The notes under the pieces were generated by a model that had not been told where the DNA came from, did not search any database, and was given only the letters and a program-made list of their open reading frames with translations. A stretch of DNA of 64,000 nucleotides from NCBI RefSeq assembly GCF_019059575.1, contig NW_024881832.1, positions 186,001-250,000 on the forward strand. The letters run 5' to 3'. The DNA comes from Amphibalanus amphitrite (Eukaryota; Arthropoda; Thecostraca; Balanomorpha; Balanidae). The position numbers and the translations under genes are program-made. Shown here piece by piece: positions 13,251-23,200 of the stretch (position 1 is its first letter; each line of letters opens with the position of its first letter).

Positions 13251-16140
13251 GACCCGGGATCCTGGACCCACGGGGACCACCGGTCAGTGGGCCTACGGGG
13301 GAAAGGGAGCTGTTCGTCACGTGGGACTCACGATTGTTTTTACCAGTCACGCGGGCACCGGCCCGGGAAGCGGGGACTGCCTATGCTAATCCAATGGGTG
13401 CGGGAATTGTGGCTGTTTCTCAGTCCAGACGATCCAGCTTGAGCTAGGTGGGAAGTGTGGGAGTGGGAACTGGGAGTAAGGAGTTGCAGACTAAATTATG
13501 ACCAAATCGCAAATGAAACGCGTACCAGTGCCCAGTTTCGAGGTGCAAATCGAATAAATATAATGATAATGATTAACTTTCAGTGAAGTCCCCTCCCCCT
13601 CAACCTATACGGTCCTACCCGTCCTACCCTACCTGAACCCCTGAATACGCCTCTGCTTTTGCTGCATTGTGGGTACCTGACGCGAGATCAGCTGATGTCA
13701 ACAGTAGTGAACATGTGCACTTTAAAGCAGATTGTGGATTGGTCCCTTGTTTCATAATTACGTCATCAAAGCATAGAGCTGATGTTTGATTTGCTGGTAG
13801 GGAGCAATAACGCAAAAATGACGTCAAATATAGTCTGTCTTACCTGTAAATTCGTTTGATTGACGCCCAGCACGGAGGATATCAAAGGGGAGGGCGTGTG
13901 TCGGGGTTTATGATACGTCCCCTTGGTGATATTTTTGCAATTATTTCATAAGCATGTCTAGTCGTGTTTGCATGGTTTGAATTTATGTGTTTTAACGGTA
14001 TCCGTCCGAAATGGAGCTGCCTCTCTGTGGTGAGTGTCAGCCTCTGTTGGCGCAGGGCCAACAAAGCATGTTTTGGCTCTCCTGGCGCACCTGTTGCTTT
14101 ACCGGCATGGTTGTTGCATAGCTTTTCGTTAATAGTCTCCTTTTGTTGTATTTCAATAAACTTTTGACCAAGGTCAGATAACTCCTGCACAATGAGCAGA
14201 GAGTCCTCAACCTGACCTCCCCAAACCAGCATCAATGATGTCAATAGTTAAGGCACAATATCAGCCTTCATTAGCACCACCCACCCTTGCATGAACTCTT
14301 ATCTAAATGAGCATCCTCACAAAACATTAAATGAACAAGACCATGGTATTGATTAAATGCTAATTGTACACTTTTGGCATTAGTACCTACCTACAAATAA
14401 ATGCATAGGTACCTAATTATTTGACATTGGCAAATGTTTTTAGTTTTGCACTTGCGGAAGCATTATAATGAACCAATTGTTTGTGTGGATTTTTTTCCTG
14501 CAACTGGCATATCATTGCTGAATTTTATGGCTCAGAATTTTTAATAAAGTATATTCAATTCTGTTGCATGCAGACCTTATCGCCTTGCAGGGTCGGACAT
14601 ATATTTATAGACCATGTCTTTAGCCTATACCTTAGTTAATATAACTGATATACTGGATAAGTGAGCAGTGCAGCAAGTCCTCATGCCGAGTAGAGTTCAT
14701 GTTATTACTGGTCATGAAATCTTACTTTTTGTACACCCCCTGCTACTGTTGGCAAAGTTTAAATGATAAATGCATATTTTCATAGGTACTTTTATTTATA
14801 GTTTATAGCTCGTGCTGACAAAATGTGCACCAAGATTAACTTGATTGATAATTACCAGCCACATTTTTTATTGCTTCAGATAAAGGCATTGCTATGTATT
14901 GTCCAGGACAACAATGGCTGGAAGGATAATGTAAAGTGAGGTGACAATGTGTATTTTTCTTCCCAGATGAAAGGGAGGATGTACAGAAGTTTTTGAGGAT
15001 GGAGATGCTAGTACTGAGCATATTCGCGTAGTACGTATTGTGTTGTCGACTGTTAAATAGGTATACGTATTTATTAACAAAGACAAATTATAACGCGCAG
15101 TACGCACTTAGGGGTCGATCTTAAAATTATTATTCGTCTAAATCTCAAGATATCTGTTAATCCTTTCACGATATTTATTGCATGCGCATGATTTGTGTCT
15201 GAGCTTGGCCTGCATCTCTGTGTTCTATTTGTTGAATTTACCTATATGTATCCGAAGAAGCCCCGTGGGTGAAACGTAATACAACTATTCTATCAATTTT
15301 GATCCTAAATAATGAGCATCTGGCTAATCATCTTCATCATCAGATGTACAGAAGAAAACCTTTTCCAAATGGATCAACTCACAGCTGGCAAAGGTAATTA
15401 TGCAAGTTTGAGACCTAGTATACTACATCTAGGTTCTTAGTCTTTAAGGCTTTCTATTTCTTTCATAAAAATGGCATTATGATTTTGGTTTGCTTTCTGA
15501 GCTCACTATCACCATTCCCACCTAATCCATCTGTTCCTACTGCCTACCTTTACATGTCTCCACCCTCTGTATTTGCTCACTACTGCACCAGCTACCCTGG
15601 CCTCTACCTCTACCCATTCTTGCTGGACCTTTTCTCCCATCCCACTCTTTTGCTCATGTCCCTACCTTTTATTTTCTCATGCACTCCTTTTTTCATCACC
15701 CTTAGTTGACAATAAAGTAGGCAATTATCCTTTTTAATATAGGTACCCTGTCTTTATAAGATAAATCTGTTTTATTATGTGTGCAATGTACTTTACTGGT
15801 TAGATCATCACTCATCCCCCAAGATGTGGTTTTATGTAAGCTGTCAGTTTTTTATTCTGAGACTTAATGAGCTAAAGGAGTCGAGCACAAGACATTTGAA
15901 AGGTTTGGTTTTTGGCAGCAGATGTGACAGAAAGCACTAGTAACAAAGCACAGTTAGGTCGCTACAGACCAGGTCGAGGCTGCCGCTGCACTGCCCGACG
16001 TTCGCTGCCGACGGGAAGGATGAGCGATATGTGATCTGCGTTTATCGGTCAGATGAAGTACGGTGAGCTGGACGGGCCGTGGCCGCCTCCGGCTCTGTGG
16101 GTGCGTCACTTAGATTCCGGTGTAAATTTTGCCGTCCACC
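13251..16140. other. AT-rich intergenic or intronic sequence, nothing recognised
   Basis: No open frame with a recognisable motif, no clear repeat and no tRNA-like fold was seen. It may be an intron of the dystrophin gene if the missing first exon lies upstream. Confidence 0.5.
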
Positions 16141-16519
16141 AATATTACACGCGCACCGACGGGGGGCGGATATCCGCCCCCCCCTGAGGTTTTTCGCGGA
16201 TAGCGGGAAAACCGCGGCGCTACAACTGCGGCGCGTAGCGCCACGAAATTTAGTAGGACTATTCTCTCATCAATTTTACACATGGTGTGCAAGTTTGAAC
16301 CTCCTAACTTTTAAGTTCAGGTCACCAGGTCACTTTGAATGAACCAACCTCAAGTCACTTTTTTGCAACTTTGTCACCGTGCCAGAGCTACAGTAGATGT
16401 CGGAGGCCTTTGAAAGTCGCAGGATGCTATTAGGTCATTAGTAGCTACAATTTGTATATCTCGGAATTTTGATGTCGGTGACCTAAGGTCAGGTCAATTT
16501 CGCGACCTCCCCATTATCA

Positions 16520-17692
16520 ATGACTGACGAAATTTTGAAAGGTATGGACAATTCGGAAATTTCATTGCTAGCTCTTTTAGATTTAAGTCGGTGTTTTGAT
16601 GTGGTCGATCATAGTGCTATTCTTGAAAAATTGAGTCTCTTACAGATCAGGACAGGGTGGTTCAAGAGCTACCTCGAGGGACATACTCAGAGGGTAAGGA
16701 TCGGCGACGAATTATCAGAACCCTTACCGATATCGGTGGGATGCTTCCAGGGCTCAACGTTAGGAAGTTTATTGTTTAATATTCTAAGCAATGACATTGC
16801 ATGTCACATTCCGTCCTCTGTGAACGGTTTCCGAGTAACTTTAATCAGGTATGCGGATGATACTCAGCTAGCACTAACCGGGTCGAGACACAAAATTCGG
16901 GATATGCAGGGTGCTATGGAAGACGTTTTAGGTATCTTGAGTAACTGGTTTATGCAAAACGGTATGATGGTTAATCCTAGTAAAACGGAACTGATGGTTT
17001 TCGGTGACAGACGGCAATTAGTCCAGTTAGATGAAGTTCCAAAAGTGTCATTCATGGGTGAAGTGGTGATGTCTACCGAGAGCGTGAGGAACTTAGGTGT
17101 GATAATGGACCCAAACCTGTCATGGGAGCGCCACGTGCAACATGTTGTTAACAAATGTTTTGGCATTCTCATTGGAATCTCGCACGTTAAACATACTCTA
17201 CCGGCTTCTGTTCTACCTCGTATCGTCGATTCTCTTGTATTTTCTCACATTCGATACTGTGCGCAGGTGTATGGTAGCTGTGGCAAAAATGTACTGACCG
17301 AACTACAAAAAATAGTCAACTTCGCAGCACGAGTTATTTCCGGTCGACGGAAATACGACCATGTTTCGGATGTCATTTCAGACTTAGGTTGGCTCACTGT
17401 TCCAAAGCTAGTTGACTATTTTGACATATGCATGATTCATAAAATTTTATCGCTGGACGTACCAATAGGATTGCGTGAAGCACTGTTGTTTAATCATGAA
17501 TCAATCTCTCGAAGAACACGGCAGTCGGATCATATTTCAACCACTCGCCCCCGCAACAACCATGGAAAACGTACATTCATCTATCGTGCATCCAAATTGT
17601 ATAACACATTCGCCATAGATCATCATGTGAACCACCTTAGCATGACTTCTTTTAAGCGCCACATTCGCAAAATGTTGGCTGATGCATCGTGA
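16520..17692 (+). CDS. Reverse transcriptase, non-LTR type, N-terminally truncated
   Basis: 390 codons, open throughout. Motif A is LLDLSRCFDVVDH (residues about 19-31), motif B region GCFQGSTLGSLLFNIL (about 74-89), motif C YADDTQ (about 112-117) with both catalytic aspartates. The thumb and C-terminal region (LGVIMDPNLSWERHV, then RYCAQVYGSCG and LGWLTVPKLVDYFDICMIH) is typical of CR1/L2/jockey-like elements. The endonuclease and the RT finger region before motif A are missing, so it is not autonomous. The usual GVPQGS is GCFQGS here. The first ATG overlaps the insertion junction and may not be a used start. The intact frame suggests recent insertion. Confidence 0.92.
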   Translation: MTDEILKGMDNSEISLLALLDLSRCFDVVDHSAILEKLSLLQIRTGWFKSYLEGHTQRVRIGDELSEPLPISVGCFQGSTLGSLLFNILSNDIACHIPSSVNGFRVTLIRYADDTQLALTGSRHKIRDMQGAMEDVLGILSNWFMQNGMMVNPSKTELMVFGDRRQLVQLDEVPKVSFMGEVVMSTESVRNLGVIMDPNLSWERHVQHVVNKCFGILIGISHVKHTLPASVLPRIVDSLVFSHIRYCAQVYGSCGKNVLTELQKIVNFAARVISGRRKYDHVSDVISDLGWLTVPKLVDYFDICMIHKILSLDVPIGLREALLFNHESISRRTRQSDHISTTRPRNNHGKRTFIYRASKLYNTFAIDHHVNHLSMTSFKRHIRKMLADAS

Positions 17693-17870
17693 TTTTTTTC
17701 GTGACTAGTTAGTTTATTTTAAGTGTCCGCGATTTTGTTCTCATGAAGATGTGTGTGTTTTTATAACTTTTTTATACCGTGCGGTGTTACATTGTATGAC
17801 GAGGGTATTGGAATAGCCCATTTTGTGTGGAAATACCTGATGATGTGAAATAAATAAATAAATAAATTAT
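16520..17870 (+). mobile_element. 5'-truncated non-LTR retrotransposon (LINE)
   Basis: It holds a reverse-transcriptase frame (16520-17692), a short 3' region and an AAAT-repeat tail at about 17848-17867. The flanks CATTATCAATG (left) and ATTATAAGTCAATGGGG (right) both match the uninterrupted sibling at about 6647-6668, so the LINE landed in an existing TTAA-type element and the repeated flank is a target-site duplication with a small deletion. Confidence 0.88.
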
Positions 17871-18522
17871 AAGTCAATGGGGGAAAAATCAACTCCCTGT
17901 TTTTACCACTAAAACGGGTCGGAATGGCCCCATATACCATGCATGGCTTCATATACGATCAACTCTCACTACCTTGAGGTCTGTTTTGCTGTTGGGCAGC
18001 TGTAAGGTGATGTGACGTCATCAAAGGTTACCAAGGTTTTTTTTTTGCCAATAACTCCGTACAGGAACAAGATACAGCCGCGCGGATGGTCTCATTGTGT
18101 TCAGCTCGTCAAGACGCATCGAATGATATACATGATGACTTCGAGGTCACGTGACCTGAGGTCAACCTTTGACCTTGACTTTTCAAAGTCAACATATATA
18201 TCATTCGATGCGGATTGACGAGAGGATCACGATGATGCCCTTAGTTTGTTACTGTCTTGACATTCGAAAGTTATTCGAGAAAAACTCTCCATATCTAGCG
18301 CCGCCATTTTGACTATTTCGACCCCTGTGACGTCATCTTTGACCTGACCTGAAAATGACCTTTGTAAAAATTGTAGACCTTGTCCGTGCGTATCCGATGC
18401 CGTTTACCGCTTGTCGCTATCTTGCTTCGTTCTCGAGATCTCGGGGGGGGGGGGGAGGCGGTCATCCGCCCCCCCCCCGTCGGTACGAAGCTGGCGCAGA
18501 CCCCCGTCGGTGCGCGTGTTAA

Positions 18523-20166
18523 AGTCTGGCTGTAAAAGGCTGCAACCTTCGCAACTTTTTCTGTCTAGCGTGACTTTGGCTAGGACATCCGCCCAATCCT
18601 AATGCACCGACTGTTATAATGACATTTTTTTTTCAATGAAAGATGAATACCATACAGCTCGCACATGAAGAGCGAACTATTAAAGAACTCAATGAGGCGA
18701 ACGAGCTATAAAAGCACATGTTGTAGTCAGCTTTTCGTCGCTAATTAAACACTTATGCCAATAATTTCAGAGAACTTCAAGACTGCCATCTTATAAGCCG
18801 AATGGCCTTACAGACAGGGTAATGATTTGTGTGGTCAACTTCTGGCTGTTGACTTTCCCATTGGTGCATGTGCAATGGATGCCGATTTTCAAAACTGAAA
18901 TCTGATCGCTTTGAATATATGCATACTTTTACTTTCTTCCTATTTTAACCACTCTTCCTCTGAAAAATCATTCATCTTTTGTTTTGTGTGGCCTGACATA
19001 ATTTCAGTGTTCATTTGTTTATTAATTGTTTCTCATGCATTAAGTTGCACTGTAACTATGCCGTAATTATGTACATATGAGATGAAAATAATTTGTTGCA
19101 TAACACTTATCCTTACGAAGATTGAAACAGGTATGTTAAGTCTTAGATAATAGCATGTAGGTTCCTGATATTTACTCGCGATTTTATTTTTGTCATACAT
19201 TTCTATGAGTTGTTATTCCTAAAAAAGCATTTCATTTCTTCAGGTGGCTTTGAACAGCGTTTTCAAGCAAATCTTAATCAGGTTGTAATATTAGAAATGC
19301 ATTAATTTCACCCAAGTCAGGGATGTACGTGATGGTGACAAGCAGTAAATATATACCTATATATTTTCCGGTGGTTAATTTTCTTACCTACCATGCTCGA
19401 TAGTCGTCCAAACATTTCCCAAATTACCTGCCGGTACAGGTACCCTGATTGGGGTAGGACCTTACGCATAGAAGTGGGGCACGTTGGCAATGACGACGTA
19501 GACCGCGAATTGGTCTATAGGCTTTAGAAGGATAAATTCCGCGTACCTATGAACCCGAGAATCTACGAGTTACGACAATAGATAAACAATGATCCAAGTA
19601 CTGAAATGACATGGTACATGTTACTTGGTTGTATGGACATGTTTTACCTTTGATTAGACGCTTCTGGTCCTTTGATTCGGGCAACAGGTGCCAACTTCGT
19701 GGCGAATCTCGTAGGGTATTTGCTTTTAAATGTTTGAACATTGCGGCGTGGTAACATTTCTCTGCGTTCTGTATCGGGTCCATGGCCCTCGCAATGCCTG
19801 GTGACGTAAGGTGTATAACTTTCGATCGTAGTTCTATGAAGGCAGCTGATGCGGGTTTGCCTGTAATTATACTGTGGCCGCATGGCGAGTGCCGTCGCTC
19901 GACTGTGCCGGGATGCGTTTTATTGATTCCCCTATATTCACATCTCTGCCACTGTCAGTATCGTACCCAGCTGCCCTCTAAGTGTGCCACTTGCCACTGT
20001 CGCCCTGGTACTGTGACCCCAGTCTGTTACCCAGTGTTATCTGTTATCTGTCCCATACTGTGCTCGTTATACCCACTACCCCAGCACCTACCCTCGTGGC
20101 CCGCCTACCCTTGTCACGCCGCTGACGCCCCGTGTGCCCGTGTCCCCCCCCCGCCGCTACCTGCAG
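18523..20166. other. Non-coding sequence upstream of the first recognised dystrophin exon
   Basis: No exon with the QKKTFTKW-type CH1 start was found here. The C-rich tract before 20160 is the acceptor region of exon 1. Confidence 0.5.
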
Positions 20167-20259
20167 AAGAAACTGGAGCCGGTCACCGATCTGTTCTTCG
20201 ACCTGCGGGACGGCTCCAAACTGCTGGCGCTGCTGGAGGTGCTCACCGAAAAACCATGC
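20167..20259 (+). CDS. Dys: Dystrophin exon 1 of window: first half of CH1
   Basis: Encodes residues 1-31 of the partial protein, [16 protein letters not shown] then [15 protein letters not shown]. This corresponds to the CH1 segment in which human dystrophin reads ENLFSDLQDGRRLLDLLEGL. The acceptor is ctgcag after a C-rich tract; the donor is gtgagt. Length is 93 nt, phase 0 at both ends. The preceding exon carrying the initiator methionine was not found in the 20 kb upstream. Confidence 0.88.
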
Positions 20260-23200
20260 GTGAGTTCGGGGGACTGTCGCCAGGCGGCTCTGTCGTCGCC
20301 TCCAGCTGTCAAACATTGACAGATGCCGGTGGTCCGGCACCCCTAAATCATTTGATATGTTTAGGCAGCTGCCATAAGCCAGCCCGAATGAGCGAGTTTA
20401 TCATCATTGGTGTTATGAAATGTAGCATTTCATGCTGTTAGGCTTCGACGGTTAGGTTTTAGTTGGTGTATTTTACATGACGGGGCGTTAAAGTCTGTGC
20501 TATCGTTAGCAGAATCGTGCTTCTTGTATACGGCTGTAATTATCTGCTGTGTATAACGACATACGAGCTATCATCCCTCGTTTCACCCGCGTCTCACAGA
20601 AAAAGGAGAAAGGCAAGATGCGGGTGCACCACCTCAACAACGTCAACAACGCCCTGCAAATATTACGGGACTACAGAATCAAGCTGGTCAACATCAACAA
20701 TAACGACATCGTGGACGGCAACCCGAAGCTGACGCTGGGCCTGGTCTGGAGCATCATCCTTCACTGGCAGGTCAGCAGGGAACGCGAAGGGGTCTGGTCT
20801 TGGCAAGTTGCTGGGATTTGTTATATTTGCCGCTGTTTGTGACGCTGAATACTAAATTACAACGTTTTTTTGTAGTCTCATTAGGAGCGTTTTAATGCAA
20901 TACTTCATGAATTATGTTATTACGAACCGGAGTTATAATTATACGTTTCACAGAAGTTCAGACATTCACATTTGGAATACCGGCGTCGACATCGCCGTTT
21001 GACTGCTATGATGAACAATGCTGAATATTTTAACAGGATTTCATGTTATCTGCCTGCCATGGTATCCCGTGACGCATGCACGGTTTCAGCTCACAGGGGC
21101 ACAGCCAGGGCTGGAGTTTGGGGGGCAACAGGGCAGTGTCCCAAAATTTGTAGATGTGTGTGGGAAACGACATCCAAATGCAAATAATTTTCCACTCTCA
21201 CCTCCAGTTTTCAAGCCCAATTTTCCACTCCCAATTCCACCGAGAAGGAGCAATTGCGGGAATGGTTGTTTTACATCTGTCACAATTGTAGATAGATTAA
21301 TGTTTTTATCATTTTCCCACTCTTTTTGGGCCTTACCTGACCGACAATTTTTCACTCTCATCCTTTTTTTTGGTCAGCAATTTTCCCCTCTGACACCCAA
21401 GCAAAAATATGATTTTGGTACACTGCAACAGGGGCACAGGGGGCTAGATACCGATAAATAGGACTGGTATTTATTCACTGGATCACATGTGTCTTACCGA
21501 GACCGACGAGTCGAACAATTCAAATAGGGAAAGTTTTAGTTTTATCGGTCATGTGGTGATCATTGAACATATATTTCTATTGATGAAGCTCAACCCTACA
21601 GCGAACTTTCTCCCTGTTTGATGGATAATTTACGCGTACACATGGCCGATAATTGATACTCTTAACGCTCAGCATCACTGACATTTTAAAAGGTGTAAAG
21701 TTTGTACCCAAATGTGAAATAATAACTGGTAACGGCTCAGAAGACGTGTTGTGTGTGGGGAGAGGGAGTGAGGAACTGAGGACTCTATTTGTCCACACTG
21801 CACATCGGCCACTGACACCTGAGCCGCGCTGTACTTTGGACTGGTGCGTCCCCGGCGCCTGGCGCCCCTCCCCATGGGGTGGCCATCCGAGACAATAGCG
21901 GGGGGGGGGGAGGGGAGGGGGTAACTGCGGTCTGTGCCGTGCCGCTGGGCGCCGGGCGCAGTTCGGTACGGGCTGGAGCGGCGTGACACGAGCTCTACCT
22001 CGCTGTCCACAGGTGCAGGACGTGCTGAAGGGCATTATGAAGGAGGCCAAGCAGACGAACCTGGAGAAGACGCTGCTGGCCTGGTGTCGCCAGATGACCC
22101 AGGTACGTCCCCGGCCCCGGGTCCGTTGTCGCCCTCTGATGGGAGTGGCAGGGACAGTGGCAGCTGTGGCAGTGTGTCAGTGTCAGACGTTAGCGGTGAC
22201 AGTGTCAGCCAACAGTGACAGCAGCAGCAGTTAACGTGCGTCAGTGTCAACAGGGACTCGTTGATCAGTTTTGATCGCTGCCATTGTCAGTGACATTGTC
22301 AGTAGGTCTTATCATTCTGGCAGACGTGGAGCCGTTTTTATTGTATTGCTTTGTTTTGGTTTGGTCAGTCAGGCCAAAATTATAAATTATAAAATTATTA
22401 ATGCAACCACATGCTCTCATCGCTTTTCTGCTACGCTATTCAGAGCCGTTCACAATACTGTACGGTCCCATTGTAGCAGCTTTGTGAACTGAAGTGTATG
22501 CCAAGCACCCTTTGGCCCGACTGTGGGTGCTCTTCCTTACCCTGCGCAGGCTTCCATTTCCAATGCATCCGGCTCCGCTGGACTGACCCCATAATATGCG
22601 TACCATCCCACCCCATGTGTACTGGCCTCATGCTTATCAGCTCGTGTGTGCTCTTTGCACCGTCCGGCCCCGCCACATCAGTCCAGCACACTGATAACCG
22701 ACCAACCATCTGTTGTCGGTCTCCGCCAGGGTTACGAGGGCGTGGACATCCGCAACTTCACCACCAGCTGGACGGACGGACTGGCCTTCAACGCACTCAT
22801 CCACAAGTTCGAGCCGGAGCTGTTCGATTACGACACGCAGCTGCACAAGCCGCCGGCGCAGCGGCTCGAGTATGCCTTCAAACTGGCGCACAAGTACCTC
22901 AACATCGATCGCCTGCTCGACCCGGAAGGTAGGCGGCCGGCCCGGGCAGGGCAGGCAGGGGCTGGTCAGGAGCTGTAACGCCGATATAGGACAGGCTGGG
23001 TAATGAGTATTTAATAGTGAAGCGTCTGTTGTGCAGCTGCTTTTTTACTCACAGTTATTGAAAGTCCCGTGCAGGTGATGGTGGAATAATTCGAGCGCAC
23101 GATCTGGTGTAGGACTGTGAATGGGAGTGACCTGATGCGTGGGAGGGGTCCGTAGCTGACAGGCAGTGCGTCGTTAACGGGACGCGCTCCCGGCAGGCCG

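Larger units (their letters stand above)
16145..18522. mobile_element. TTAA-type piggyBac-like element interrupted by a LINE
   Basis: The left end reads TTACACGCGCACCGACGGGG and the right end CCCCGTCGGTGCGCGTGTTAA (last four at 18519-18522), so the ends are inverted copies with one base lost on the left. G/C-run hairpins sit near each end (about 16160-16185 and 18446-18478). The right half shares CCGTTTACCGCTTGTCGCTA with the nested copy at about 8220, showing common descent. Confidence 0.85.
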
